Shown: one piece after another, positions 32,591 to 41,882 of the stretch
How the letters are laid out: every line of letters starts with the position of its first letter
Numbering within the stretch: position 1 is the first letter of the stretch
Assembly (NCBI GenBank): GCA_964444835.1
Contig: CAYUIT010000014.1
Coordinates: forward strand, 1-64,000
Length of the DNA: 64,000 nt
Direction: 5' to 3'
From: CADEED01 sp964444835
GTDB lineage: Bacteria; Pseudomonadota; Gammaproteobacteria; Steroidobacterales; Steroidobacteraceae
Program-made: the position numbers and the translations under genes
Notes under the pieces: model-generated
What the model saw: the letters and a program-made list of their open reading frames with translations, nothing else
Told to the model about the DNA's origin: nothing
Databases searched by the model: none

Positions 32591-35403
32591 GCCGCGCGCC
32601 CGTCATTCTGCGTTGCTGTGTGGTGCTCGCATGCGGCTTGGCGCTCGTGCCATTCGCGGACGCTGCGCGCAAGCGCGAGAAAACCATCAAGGACTTGCCG
32701 GCCCGGCCCGTCGTCATCAATCCCGACCAAAAGGTCGAGGCGAGCGCAGATCGTGCGATGCAGAGTTATCGCCGTTTCCTCGAACTGCAGAAAACCGATC
32801 CCAAGTTACGCGCGGAAGCGCTGCGTCGTTTGGGCGACCTCAACCTCGAAGTCGGTGAGGTTGAGCGTATGGCCAGCGAGGTGAGCGCCATCGATTTGCA
32901 AGGCGCGGAGGCTATCAAGCTCTACACCACCTTGTTGAAGGCCTATCCCGACTATCCCCGCAACGACCAGGTGCTCTACCAATTGGCGCGTGCCTACGAG
33001 ACGACGGGCCAAACCGACAAGGCGCTCGGCACGCTCGATCAACTCGTGAAGCGCTTTCCGCGCAGCCCGCAGCTCGACGAGGTGCAGTTCCGTCGCGGCG
33101 AACTGCTGTTCTCGGCAAAAAACTATGCAGCGGCGCAAGACGCGTATTACGTGGTCGTGCAGCGGCCGCAGTCGTCGTTCTTTGAGCAAAGCTTGTACAA
33201 GCATGGTTGGTCCTTGTTCAAGCAGGGCCTGAGCGAGGAGTGCTTGGTTTCCTTTGCGGGCGTGCTCGAGAGCACGATGGTGTCGCCGACTGACAAGACT
33301 CGCTTGCGCACGCTCGAGGAGATGTCGCGTCCCGAGCGCGAGCTCGCCGAGGACACGCTGCGTGTCATGAGCATCACGTTCTCGTATCTCGACGGCGTCG
33401 ATACTCTGAACGACTTCTTGGGCAAGCGCGGCAACCCGGCGTACTCGTCGGTGTTGTATTCGCGCTTGGGCGATCTCTATGTCGAGAAAGAGCGCTACCA
33501 AGACGCGGCCAAGACATTCCGCGCTTTCGTCGCGCGTAATCCGAATAGTGAGTTTGCGCCAGGCCTCTCAAATCAAGCGATCGATGCCTATCGCAAAGGC
33601 GGCTTCCCGCAGTTGGTGCTCGAGAGCAAGCGCGAGTACGTGGAGCTGTACAACTACGACAGTGCGTTTTGGCAAGGCCGCGATCGTGCGCAGTACCCCT
33701 CGATCGGTGCCGATCTCAAGACGAACTTGAAGGACGTCGCCGAGTACCTGCACGCGAACGCGCAAAAATCGCGCAAGCCGGATGACTTCCGCGAAGCTGC
33801 GCGTTGGTATCGCAGTTATCTCGTGTCATTCCCGAACGAGCCGGAGACGGCTGCCACGAATTTTGCGCTCGCGGAGGCGTTGTTCGATGGGCAGGACTAC
33901 GCTGCGGCGGCCGAGGAATTCGAGCGCACGGCGTACAACTACCCGAAGAGCGACAAGTCGGCCAAGGCCGCTTACGCAGCTCTGTCTGCCTACTTGAAGG
34001 AGCGTGAACGCGCTGCGCCCGAAGCCAAGGCGGAATGGCAAAAGCGTTCGATCGACGCAGGCATCAAGTTTGCCGAAGCGTTTCCAGAGCACCCCGATTC
34101 GAGCGGTGTGTTGACGCGTGCCGCGCAAGACGTGTTCGCGCAGAACGACTTGCCACGCGCCGTCGATTTGTCGAAGCGCGTGTTGGCCTTGCAACCGCCA
34201 CCGGATACGACGAAGCAGCGCGTCGTCTGGACGATTATCGGTCAAGCGAGTTTCGATCAAGGTCAGTTTGCCGAAGCTGAGCGCGGCTACATCGCGGCGC
34301 GCGACTTACTGCCGGCGAACGACAAGATGCGCGCGGATCTCACGGAGCGCATCGCGACTGCCGTCTACAAACAAGCCGAGGCGAAGCAGAAGACGGGTGA
34401 TACGGCGGGTGCCGTTGACGACTTCATGCGCGTCGCGAGTGTGGCGCCCGATTCGAAGATTCGCGCGACGGCCGAGTACGACGCGGCGGCGCAGTTGATC
34501 AACCAAAAGGATTGGAATCGCGCGATTACGGTGCTGACGAACTATCGTGCACGCTACCCGCGCAGCGAGTTCGCGCGCGATGTCACGCGCAAGCTCGCCG
34601 TTGCTTACGGCGAAGCGGGTCGGCCTGCGGAGGCGGCGGCGGAATTCGAGCGTATCGCGCTCAATCCGAACGAGGAGCTTGGCGTGCAGCGCGAGGCGTT
34701 GCTGCAGTCGGCCGACTTGTACGGTAAAGCGGGTCGGACGCGCAAAGCGGTCGGTATGCTCGAGCGTTTCGTTGAGATGTATCCGCGACCGGTGGCCGAT
34801 GCGCTCGAGGCGAAATTCAAATTGGCGGAGTACTCCGGCAAAGCGGGCGAGATCGACAATCAGCGCGAATACTATCGTCAGATCATTCGTGCCGATCGGA
34901 GCGCAGGTGCCGGTCGCACTGACCGAACGCAGTATTTGGCAGCGAAGTCGCAGCTCGCATTGACGGAGCCAGCGCGGGACGAGTTCCGCAGCATTCGCTT
35001 GGCGTTGCCATTGAAGCAAAGCTTGACGCGCAAGCGTAAGGCGATGGACGCGGCGCTGAATGGCTACAAGCTGGCAGCCGACTACCGCGTGGCAGAGGTG
35101 ACGACGGCTGCCACGTTTGAGATCGCGGAACTCTACCGGCAGTTGGGCGTCGACATCATGCGGTCGGAGCGACCGAAAGGCCTCGATGCCGCGGAGGTGG
35201 AGGAATACGGCTCGTTGCTCGAGGAACAAGCGTTCCCATTCGAAGAGCAGGCGATCAAGACGCACGAGGTCAATTCGGCCCGTGTGGCCGACGGCGTGTA
35301 TGACGAGTGGGTTCAGAAGAGCTTCGCGGCACTCGCGAAGCTGAAGCCTGGCCGCTATGGCAAGACCGAGCTGGTGCAAGAGGTCGTCGACAGTGCAAAT
35401 TAA
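32587..35403 (+). CDS. large periplasmic TPR protein
   Basis: 938 aa, start coupled to the previous gene by an ATGA overlap. Signal peptide ILRCCVVLACGLALVPFADA. TPR units occupy most of the protein: YQLARAYETTGQTDKALGTL, RFPRSPQLDEVQFRRGELLFSAKNY, LGDLYVEKERYQDAAKTFRAFV, KLAVAYGEAGRPAEAAAEFERIA and others, at least ten repeats by eye. It is likely a long solenoid scaffold in the periplasm that links inner-membrane proton-channel subunits to outer-membrane partners. Confidence 0.85.
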   Translation: MSRAPVILRCCVVLACGLALVPFADAARKREKTIKDLPARPVVINPDQKVEASADRAMQSYRRFLELQKTDPKLRAEALRRLGDLNLEVGEVERMASEVSAIDLQGAEAIKLYTTLLKAYPDYPRNDQVLYQLARAYETTGQTDKALGTLDQLVKRFPRSPQLDEVQFRRGELLFSAKNYAAAQDAYYVVVQRPQSSFFEQSLYKHGWSLFKQGLSEECLVSFAGVLESTMVSPTDKTRLRTLEEMSRPERELAEDTLRVMSITFSYLDGVDTLNDFLGKRGNPAYSSVLYSRLGDLYVEKERYQDAAKTFRAFVARNPNSEFAPGLSNQAIDAYRKGGFPQLVLESKREYVELYNYDSAFWQGRDRAQYPSIGADLKTNLKDVAEYLHANAQKSRKPDDFREAARWYRSYLVSFPNEPETAATNFALAEALFDGQDYAAAAEEFERTAYNYPKSDKSAKAAYAALSAYLKERERAAPEAKAEWQKRSIDAGIKFAEAFPEHPDSSGVLTRAAQDVFAQNDLPRAVDLSKRVLALQPPPDTTKQRVVWTIIGQASFDQGQFAEAERGYIAARDLLPANDKMRADLTERIATAVYKQAEAKQKTGDTAGAVDDFMRVASVAPDSKIRATAEYDAAAQLINQKDWNRAITVLTNYRARYPRSEFARDVTRKLAVAYGEAGRPAEAAAEFERIALNPNEELGVQREALLQSADLYGKAGRTRKAVGMLERFVEMYPRPVADALEAKFKLAEYSGKAGEIDNQREYYRQIIRADRSAGAGRTDRTQYLAAKSQLALTEPARDEFRSIRLALPLKQSLTRKRKAMDAALNGYKLAADYRVAEVTTAATFEIAELYRQLGVDIMRSERPKGLDAAEVEEYGSLLEEQAFPFEEQAIKTHEVNSARVADGVYDEWVQKSFAALAKLKPGRYGKTELVQEVVDSAN

Positions 35404-36190
35404 GTTTCCAGTTCGGCCCTTGGGCTGCGCGGCGCTGCTGCTCGCTTTGGCGGGTTGTGGCGGCGTCGACGCCGTAAGCGATGATTCGGCCGATGTGCAG
35501 ACTGCGATGACTGCGGCGCCGCGCGAGAAGGCGGCGCCGGTGGCAGAAGCCCCGACCGGGACGGCAGAGCAAGCGCCAGCGGCTGCGCCACAGCCCGAGA
35601 AGCGCGCGGCAGTGCCGGGGCGTGCGGCGCCTGAATTTGCACGTGCCGTGGGTTTGATGCGCGCTGGCGATGCCACGCAGGCGGCGCTCGAGTTTCAGTT
35701 GATGACAGAGGCGTACCCGGAACTTCCGGGTCCCTATGTAAACCTCGCGATCTTGCATCGGAAGGCAGGTAAACTCGCCGACGCCGAGGCTGTGTTGCGC
35801 AGCGGCGGTGAGCGTGCGGCACCGAGTGCATTGTTATGGACTGAGCTCGGCGTCACGTTGCGACAGGCCGGTAAGTTTGCCGCCGCGCGCGAGGCGTATG
35901 AGAAGGCGATCGCGATCGATCGCAACTACGCGGCTGCGCATCGCAATCTTGGCGTGTTGTTAGATTTGTATTTGAACGACCCGGTGAACGCGCAAACGGC
36001 GTTCGAAATTTACAAGTCACTGACGGGCGAAGACAAACCTGTTAGTGGCTGGATTGCGGAGTTGCGGCAACGGACGAATCGCGCAGCCCCGCGGCAAAGT
36101 GCGCCGGCCGAAACGCCGACGGAGCAAGCAACAGAGCCTGCGACCGAAGCGACTCCCGCGACCCCACCGCAGGCCGGACCTGGAGCTTAA
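35393..36190 (+). CDS. TPR lipoprotein
   Basis: 265 aa from a GTG at 35393, preceded by AGAGGT and overlapping the previous stop. This start gives a clean lipoprotein signal with lipobox LLLALAGC near residue 18. Acidic/Ala-Pro linker at 20-85, then 3-4 TPR units (PYVNLAILHRKAGKLADAEAVL, WTELGVTLRQAGKFAAAREAYEKAI, AAHRNLGVLLDLYL), then a Thr/Pro/Ala tail. Probably anchored in the outer membrane as a link to the large TPR scaffold. Confidence 0.83.
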   Translation: MQIKFPVRPLGCAALLLALAGCGGVDAVSDDSADVQTAMTAAPREKAAPVAEAPTGTAEQAPAAAPQPEKRAAVPGRAAPEFARAVGLMRAGDATQAALEFQLMTEAYPELPGPYVNLAILHRKAGKLADAEAVLRSGGERAAPSALLWTELGVTLRQAGKFAAAREAYEKAIAIDRNYAAAHRNLGVLLDLYLNDPVNAQTAFEIYKSLTGEDKPVSGWIAELRQRTNRAAPRQSAPAETPTEQATEPATEATPATPPQAGPGA

Positions 36191-36191
36191 G

Positions 36192-36689
36192 ATGCGACAT
36201 CTCTTCATCGCGGCGGCGCTGTCCCTGTTCTCAGGACTGGTGGTTGCACAAGGTGCACCGTCGAGCACGCCCGCGCCGGCAACCACGCCGGCTACGACGC
36301 CTGCGGCGACGGAGTTGGAACCGGCAGTGAATACTTCGCAAGCGAACGCGACTCCGCCTGCAACGCCCGCAGCGGCGGCAAAGCCGCCAGCACGCCCGCG
36401 AGCCGCCGCGCCGAACGCCGCGCCGCGCACGGGCAATGCGCGCGATCGTCTCGATTTGGACGCGTCGCAAATCACCGGCAATCGCGAATTGCCGAAAGTG
36501 TTGTATATCGTGCCGTGGCGTCGCTCGGATCTCGGCGACATGGTGGCGCGGCCCGTGAATAGTTTGTTGGACGAGGTGTTGGAGCCAGTGGACCGGGACG
36601 TCTTCAAGCGCCAAAACCGCTACTACGAGGCATTGCAACCCGACGTAGTGAGAACCGGTTCCGAGTCGCCGGAAAGCCCTGAGAAGTGA
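36192..36689 (+). CDS. small secreted protein of the TolQR/AgmX operon
   Basis: 165 aa from the ATG at 36192, with GGAG 6 bases upstream. Signal peptide HLFIAAALSLFSGLVVA. Residues 20-85 are Ala/Pro/Thr low complexity. The C-terminal ~75 residues (QITGNRELPKVLYIVPWRR, VNSLLDEVLEPVDRDVFKRQ) are the only ordered-looking part and probably the functional domain. I do not recognise the family. It sits between the TPR lipoprotein and TolQ genes. Confidence 0.72.
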   Translation: MRHLFIAAALSLFSGLVVAQGAPSSTPAPATTPATTPAATELEPAVNTSQANATPPATPAAAAKPPARPRAAAPNAAPRTGNARDRLDLDASQITGNRELPKVLYIVPWRRSDLGDMVARPVNSLLDEVLEPVDRDVFKRQNRYYEALQPDVVRTGSESPESPEK

Positions 36690-36772
36690 GTCGCAGTTTT
36701 TGGCGCTTATGTCACGCAAAGTTGGCGGGCTTGCTGGTGCCAGCCGCCGTTTGATCTAGAGGAGAGTCGACC

Positions 36773-37477
36773 GTGGAATTTTTCAACGCAGCCGTCCGCT
36801 TTTTCCAAGAGGGTGGCTTTTTCCTATACCCGCTGCTGCTCATCTTCGTGGTGGGCGTGGCGATCGCCGTCGAGCGATGGCTATACCTTTCACGCGAAAC
36901 GTCGCGTAACCGCGGCTTGTGGGACGAAGTGGCGCCGCATCTCGCGAGCGGTAACTTCAAGCAAGCCATCGCCTTGGCTAACAACTCTGAGGCGCAGATC
37001 GGCAGCGTGCTGAAGTATGGCCTCGCGCGTCTGTCGACGGCGCGGCGCCGGGATGACATTCAGCAAGCGATGGAAGAGAGCATGCTCGAGATCATTCCGC
37101 GTCTCGAGAAGCGTACGCACTACCTCTCGTCGCTCGCGAACATCGGCATGTTGATCGGCTTGTTGGGTACGATCATCGGTCTGATCGCGGCGTTCGCGGC
37201 CGTTGCGCAAGCGAACCCGGCCGAAAAGGCCACGCTGTTGTCGGCGGCCATTTCCGTCGCCATGAACAACACGGCATCCGGCTTGTTCGTCGCGATCACG
37301 CTCTTGTTGGCGCATATGTTCTTGGAGTCCAAGACCACCGCGCTCATCGACAGCCTGGAAATCGCCGTCGTCAAGTTCTTGAACTCGATCTCCGAGCGCT
37401 ACACGGAACCGACCGCGCCGACGCAACCGGCGCCGCAGCCCCGTGCCCCTGGTGCGGCTACGCCGCGTCCGGCCTGA
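36773..37477 (+). CDS. MotA/TolQ/ExbB proton-channel protein
   Basis: 234 aa, GTG start after AGAGGAGAG. Three membrane helices: residues about 15-35, 117-137 and 155-180, with the conserved SLANIGMLIGLLGTIIGLIAAF and ISVAMNNTASGLFVAITLLLAHMF helices that line the proton path. With two ExbD/TolR proteins it should form an inner-membrane proton-driven motor energising a TonB-like protein. Layout (one TolQ, two TolR) parallels AglR with AglQ and AglS of Myxococcus. Confidence 0.92.
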   Translation: MEFFNAAVRFFQEGGFFLYPLLLIFVVGVAIAVERWLYLSRETSRNRGLWDEVAPHLASGNFKQAIALANNSEAQIGSVLKYGLARLSTARRRDDIQQAMEESMLEIIPRLEKRTHYLSSLANIGMLIGLLGTIIGLIAAFAAVAQANPAEKATLLSAAISVAMNNTASGLFVAITLLLAHMFLESKTTALIDSLEIAVVKFLNSISERYTEPTAPTQPAPQPRAPGAATPRPA

Positions 37478-37509
37478 AGCCACACTGACACACGAAACGG
37501 GAGAGCCAA

Positions 37510-38061
37510 ATGGCTTCCTCCAAACTGGCTTCGCGGGCGCTGCGCAATCACGCGCGGTATCGCGGTCGCAACGATCTGAACATCGTGCCGATGATCGACA
37601 TGATGGTCATTTTGGTGTTCTTTTTGTTGTTCACAGCCGTGTTCTCGAACACGCACATTCTCGAGCTCAATCTTCCGGCACCTAACTCCTCGATGCCGGA
37701 ATTGCCGAAAGGCCTCGAGCTCGAAGTGCACGTGCGCAAGGATCGGGTCGACATCGCGGATCGCACCACGGGCGTTCTGCGATCGTTGCCGATGACCGCG
37801 ACGGGCTATGACTACAAGGGTTTGTCGGAGTTCTTGCAGTACGTGAAAGGCAAGTATCCGACCAAGACGAACGCGAACGTGTTGCTAGAGCCCGATGTGC
37901 CGTATGACGTGTTGGTGCAAATGATGGACACCGTGCGCGTGTGGCAGATCGATGCGCAGGGCACGCAGGCGCAGTTGTTCCCCGATATTTCGGTGGGCGA
38001 TGCGCCGGTCACGGGTGAGGCGGCAGCAGCGCCGGCGCAAGCGGCGGGGGCGACGCGATGA
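37510..38061 (+). CDS. ExbD/TolR biopolymer transport protein 1
   Basis: 183 aa, with GGGAGAG upstream. Single N-terminal membrane helix IVPMIDMMVILVFFLLFTAVF, with the proton-carrying Asp near residue 30. The periplasmic part contains a TolR-like fold (NANVLLEPDVPYDVLVQMMDTV) and an Ala-rich tail. It pairs with TolQ and the second TolR, whose start overlaps its stop (ATGA). Confidence 0.92.
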   Translation: MASSKLASRALRNHARYRGRNDLNIVPMIDMMVILVFFLLFTAVFSNTHILELNLPAPNSSMPELPKGLELEVHVRKDRVDIADRTTGVLRSLPMTATGYDYKGLSEFLQYVKGKYPTKTNANVLLEPDVPYDVLVQMMDTVRVWQIDAQGTQAQLFPDISVGDAPVTGEAAAAPAQAAGATR

Positions 38062-38582
38062 TTTCCTATCGCATCAAGAAGCACCGCAAGCGCAAGCATG
38101 ACCACGGTGGGAGCCACATGGCGCTCATTCCGTTCATCGACATGCTGACGATGCTGGTGGTGTTCTTGTTGGCGCACTCGTCGGAAGTCGAGGTGTTGCC
38201 GAATACCAAGAACATCGAGATACCGCAGTCGATTGCGCAGATTCGCCCGCGGGAAACCGTCGTGGTGATGGTGACGCGCGATACGATTTTCTTGAACGGC
38301 CGCGCGATCGCGAAAGTCGCCGACGCGGCCAATCCGAATTCTGAGGATGTGGTGATCGAGCCGCTGCGCGTGGCGCTGAGCGAGCAGAACGACCGGATCT
38401 TGCGCGAAACAGCGCGCGAAGACCTCGCGGAGCGTGAGATCACGATCATGGGTGACAAGCAGACACCATTTGCCGTGTTGAAGCGTGTCATGGCGACCTG
38501 CACTGCTGCCGAATACGGCAAAGTGTCGTTGGCTGTGATTCAGCGTGAACAAGACGCAACGGCAGGGCAGGCAGGCGCATGA
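38058..38582 (+). CDS. ExbD/TolR biopolymer transport protein 2
   Basis: 174 aa. The N-terminus is very basic and His-rich (KKHRKRKHDHGG), then the membrane helix ALIPFIDMLTMLVVFLLAH carries the conserved Asp near residue 28. The periplasmic domain includes ITIMGDKQTPFAVLKRVMATCTAAEYGKVSLAVIQ. It is diverged from the upstream TolR, so the motor probably has two non-identical TolR subunits. Start and stop both overlap neighbours by 4 bases. Confidence 0.92.
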   Translation: MISYRIKKHRKRKHDHGGSHMALIPFIDMLTMLVVFLLAHSSEVEVLPNTKNIEIPQSIAQIRPRETVVVMVTRDTIFLNGRAIAKVADAANPNSEDVVIEPLRVALSEQNDRILRETAREDLAEREITIMGDKQTPFAVLKRVMATCTAAEYGKVSLAVIQREQDATAGQAGA

Positions 38583-39502
38583 TGCTCGCTCCGTACTTCC
38601 GTCGTTTCGAACTGCCGTGGGCGCCGCTCGAAGAGCCGGAGCTGCGGTTCCGTCGTTTAGTACGCACGTTGCTGATCGTGGCGACAGTTTTGGCTGTGCT
38701 CGTCGCGATTTTGCCTACGCCTGAGAAGCCGCGGATAAAGCCGACAGACTTGCCGGAGCGCGTCGTTGAGTTGATCGTCGAGCGGCCAAAGCCGCCACCG
38801 CCGCCGCCACCCGAGGTGAAGCCCGAGCCCAAGCCCGAGCAGAAGCCGGAACCGCGCGTTGCGCGTGTCGAGCGGCCGACGCCCCAGGTGAGGCCGCGCG
38901 AGCGCGTCAAGGATCAGGGCTTACTCGCTATGAAGGACGAGCTCGCGGAATTGCGGGACCAACTCGATCCTAACCAGTTGGCCACGCCTGATCTGAAAAC
39001 GCCGGGCCCGGACTCGCGGTCGGAGCGCTCGCTGATCACCTCACGCGTCGGTAGCGCGAGCGGCGGCATCAATACCGCGTCGATGTCGCGGGGCTTTGGC
39101 GGCGGCGTGGGCGCCATCGGTACGCACACGACCACGCAGAAGTCGGTGGGCGATACGGCGATCGGCGAGACGCGTGGCGCGGCAGCCAAACGCACCGGCA
39201 GCAGCAACAAGGCGTCACGGCCTCGCGAGGAAGTGGAAGTCGTATTCGACAAGAACAAGGGCGCGCTCTATGCGCTGTACGGACGCGCGTTGCGCGATGC
39301 GCCCGACCTGCAAGGTAAGCTGGTGCTGGAGTTTACGATTGCGCCGTCGGGCGAAATCACGATGTGTCGCGTCGTATCGAGCGAGCTCAACGATCCCGAG
39401 CTCGAGAAGAAGATCGTTGCCCGCGTGCGCTTGATTCGATTCTCGGCCCTCGATGTGCCGCCATTGACCGTGAGCAAGCCGATCGATTTCTTCCCGGCGT
39501 AG
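38579..39502 (+). CDS. TonB-like energy transducer with AgmX/PglI C-terminal domain
   Basis: 307 aa. One membrane helix at about 27-43 (RTLLIVATVLAVLVAIL), a Pro/Lys/Glu-rich periplasm-spanning linker at 58-110 (RPKPPPPPPPEVKPEPKPE), a Ser/Gly/Thr stretch, then the AgmX/PglI domain at about 215-307 (EVVFDKNKGALYALYGRAL, KLVLEFTIAPSGEITMCRVV, SELNDPELEKKIVARVRLIRF). That domain is named after Myxococcus gliding proteins and resembles TonB C-domains. It likely passes TolQR energy to outer-membrane or TPR partners. Confidence 0.88.
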   Translation: MMLAPYFRRFELPWAPLEEPELRFRRLVRTLLIVATVLAVLVAILPTPEKPRIKPTDLPERVVELIVERPKPPPPPPPEVKPEPKPEQKPEPRVARVERPTPQVRPRERVKDQGLLAMKDELAELRDQLDPNQLATPDLKTPGPDSRSERSLITSRVGSASGGINTASMSRGFGGGVGAIGTHTTTQKSVGDTAIGETRGAAAKRTGSSNKASRPREEVEVVFDKNKGALYALYGRALRDAPDLQGKLVLEFTIAPSGEITMCRVVSSELNDPELEKKIVARVRLIRFSALDVPPLTVSKPIDFFPA

Positions 39503-39507
39503 CTCCT

Positions 39508-39867
39508 ATGAACGTGCAATCGGAAGTCGACTACTTCAGCGAACTGCGCTTGATCGATAAGGCACGATTGCTCGCGAAGTTTTTACATGAGATTTCGATG
39601 GAGGCCCGGGGCACCTACGGGCCGACCACCGACTCCGTGCACGACGGCGCACGGCTGCGGTTTGTGAACGAACTGACGCTGCGGCTCACGCGCCTGATCG
39701 AGCAGATTCTCGGTGAGGACAAGGGGCGGCCCGCGGACGATGTGATCATGCGCATGCTGCTCTCGCCGCGCGCGGACAAAGTCGCCGAACGATTGGTGCA
39801 CAACGCCTATCGCCGCGCCATCCAGAATTTCGAACGCTACGATACGACAGTCTTGATGAACGGTTGA
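39508..39867 (+). CDS. small conserved-looking protein closing the TolQR operon
   Basis: 119 aa from the ATG at 39508, 5 bases after the previous stop. No signal peptide or membrane helix, so cytosolic. All-helical by composition (YFSELRLIDKARLLAKFLHEI; LRFVNELTLRLTRLIEQIL). I do not recognise a family. Because it is cytosolic in an envelope operon, it could act on the inner face of the motor or in its regulation. Confidence 0.68.
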   Translation: MNVQSEVDYFSELRLIDKARLLAKFLHEISMEARGTYGPTTDSVHDGARLRFVNELTLRLTRLIEQILGEDKGRPADDVIMRMLLSPRADKVAERLVHNAYRRAIQNFERYDTTVLMNG

Positions 39868-39901
39868 CGCGCCTCCGCGTCGCACCCTACCTTGTGAGCG
39901 A

Positions 39902-41878
39902 ATGTTCGATTCGCCACTCGCCCAAATCCTCGTACTCCTCGCCGCGTCCGTATTCGTGGTGGCGCTCGCGCGTCGAGTGGGTTTGCCAGCGATTCTGGGC
40001 TATGTCGTCGTCGGCTTGGCATTCGGCCCGCATGCGCTGGGCTTGTTTGCGGAGTCGGCCACCACTCAGTTGCTTGCCGAACTCGGCGTAGTTTTCCTGT
40101 TGTTTACGCTCGGTCTCGAGTTTTCGTGGCCCCGTATGGTCGCGATGCGGCGCGAGGTGTTCGGGCTCGGCGCGATGCAGGTAGGCTTCACGGCGGGTGT
40201 AACGGCGTTGATCGCGTACTTCTGCGGTCTGCCGGTGCTGCAGTCGATCGTCGTGGGCGGGGCCATCGCGACGACCTCCACGGTCTTGGTCGTCCAGCAG
40301 CTCACCGAGCGCGCTGAACTCAACCGCACGCACGGGCGGCTTGCGTTCAGCGTGGTGCTGTTCCAAGACATCGCATTCGTGCCGTTTTTGGCGTTGGCGG
40401 CTGCACTCGCGGCCGGCACCGCTGCGTTCTCGCTCGGCGATGTCGCGACCAAGGTGTTGGCCGGGTCGGTCGCCGTGCTCGTCGTGTTGGCGGCGGGCCG
40501 TTGGTTGTTGCGGCCGCTGTTCTATGAAATTGCCCATAGTCGCCTGCGAGAACTCTTCACACTCGCGGTGTTGTTTGTCGCGTTGGCGTCCGCGTGGGTG
40601 TCCCACCTCGCCGGCTTGTCGATGGCGCTCGGCGCGTTCCTCGCCGGCATGATGCTCGCCGAAACCGAGTATCGGCATCAGATCGAGTCGGTGATCCGGC
40701 CGTTTCGCGACATCTTGTTAGGCTTGTTCTTCATTTCGGTGGGCATGTTGCTCGACTTGCAACTGCTGTTGCGCGAGTTTCCGCTGATCCTGGCGATCTT
40801 GGTGGGCTTTGTGTTGCTGAAGGCGGTGATCGCCTCACTTGCGGCGCGGCTCTTGGTCGACACGACGTTCAAGGCGATTCGCACGGGAGTTACCTTGTCG
40901 ATCGGCGGTGAGTTCGGTATTGCATTGATGACCCTGATGCTGAAGGCGGATGTGATCGATCCGCGCATCGGTCAAGCGATCCTCGTCGCGGTCGTGTTGA
41001 GTATGGTGCTCGCGCCATGGGTGCTCGGCAACAACAAGGCGGTTGCGCGGAAGTTGTTAGGCGAGAGGGGCCCACCTGGCACTGCGCTCGACCGCGAGGA
41101 GTCGGCGACAGGGGAGGTCGCCAAGCGTGAGCACGTGATCGTATGCGGGTTTGGCCGCGTGGGGCAAAACCTGGGCCGCGTGCTCGAGCGCCAGGGCTTC
41201 GAGTTCATTGCGATCGAGCTCGACCCCGCACGCATTCGCGCGGCGCGCCAAGCGGGTGACCCGATCGTCTATGGCGATTCGGCCGACGAGGAAGTACTCG
41301 AGCGCGTGGGCCTCGATACCGCCAATGCAGTCGTGATCACTTTTGCGAATCCGGCGACAGCGGTGGGCATCTTGCGCGCAGTGCGGCGACATCGTGCCGA
41401 TGTGCCGGTCTTGGTACGAACGCAGGATGACAGCAAGCTCCAGGAGCTGAAGGACGCTGGCGCGACCGAAGTGATCCCCGAGACGTTCGAAGCGAGCTTG
41501 ATGTTGGCGTCGCACACGTTGATGGTGTTGAAGATGCCTGTTAGTCGGGTGGTTCGAACAGTGGGTGAGTTACGCGAGAACCGCTATGCGATGCTGCGCA
41601 ACGTGGTCGCGGAGAACTCGGACGCGGACGGCATCGGTGCCGAAGATCAAGCAATGACGCGCGCAATCGTGCTGCCGCCAGGCTCGTGGGCCGTCGGGCG
41701 GACAGTCGAGGCAGTGCGGGCGGCGGGCGCAGAAGTGCAGTTCAATGGTATCCGGCGCCAGGGCATCGTCGGGCGGAATCCCGCCGGCGACACGGAGTTG
41801 AAGGAAGGCGATATCGTGATCGTCTATGGCACGCCCGAAGCACTCGAGCACGCAGAAGCTGTGTTGTTAGCGGGCTGA
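39902..41878 (+). CDS. KefB/KefC-type monovalent cation:proton antiporter (CPA2)
   Basis: 658 aa. About 12 membrane helices over residues 1-385 (PAILGYVVVGLAFGPHALGLF, ELGVVFLLFTLGLEFSWPRM and others typical of Na/H exchanger family CPA2). Then a cytosolic TrkA-N/RCK domain from about 408 (VIVCGFGRVGQNLGRVLE, with the GxGxxG nucleotide fold) and a TrkA-C domain at about 570-655. Probably exports K+ or Na+ against H+, gated by nucleotide or ligand. It may be read with the upstream operon (34-base gap), but a functional tie is not evident. Confidence 0.92.
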   Translation: MFDSPLAQILVLLAASVFVVALARRVGLPAILGYVVVGLAFGPHALGLFAESATTQLLAELGVVFLLFTLGLEFSWPRMVAMRREVFGLGAMQVGFTAGVTALIAYFCGLPVLQSIVVGGAIATTSTVLVVQQLTERAELNRTHGRLAFSVVLFQDIAFVPFLALAAALAAGTAAFSLGDVATKVLAGSVAVLVVLAAGRWLLRPLFYEIAHSRLRELFTLAVLFVALASAWVSHLAGLSMALGAFLAGMMLAETEYRHQIESVIRPFRDILLGLFFISVGMLLDLQLLLREFPLILAILVGFVLLKAVIASLAARLLVDTTFKAIRTGVTLSIGGEFGIALMTLMLKADVIDPRIGQAILVAVVLSMVLAPWVLGNNKAVARKLLGERGPPGTALDREESATGEVAKREHVIVCGFGRVGQNLGRVLERQGFEFIAIELDPARIRAARQAGDPIVYGDSADEEVLERVGLDTANAVVITFANPATAVGILRAVRRHRADVPVLVRTQDDSKLQELKDAGATEVIPETFEASLMLASHTLMVLKMPVSRVVRTVGELRENRYAMLRNVVAENSDADGIGAEDQAMTRAIVLPPGSWAVGRTVEAVRAAGAEVQFNGIRRQGIVGRNPAGDTELKEGDIVIVYGTPEALEHAEAVLLAG

Positions 41879-41882
41879 GTCG

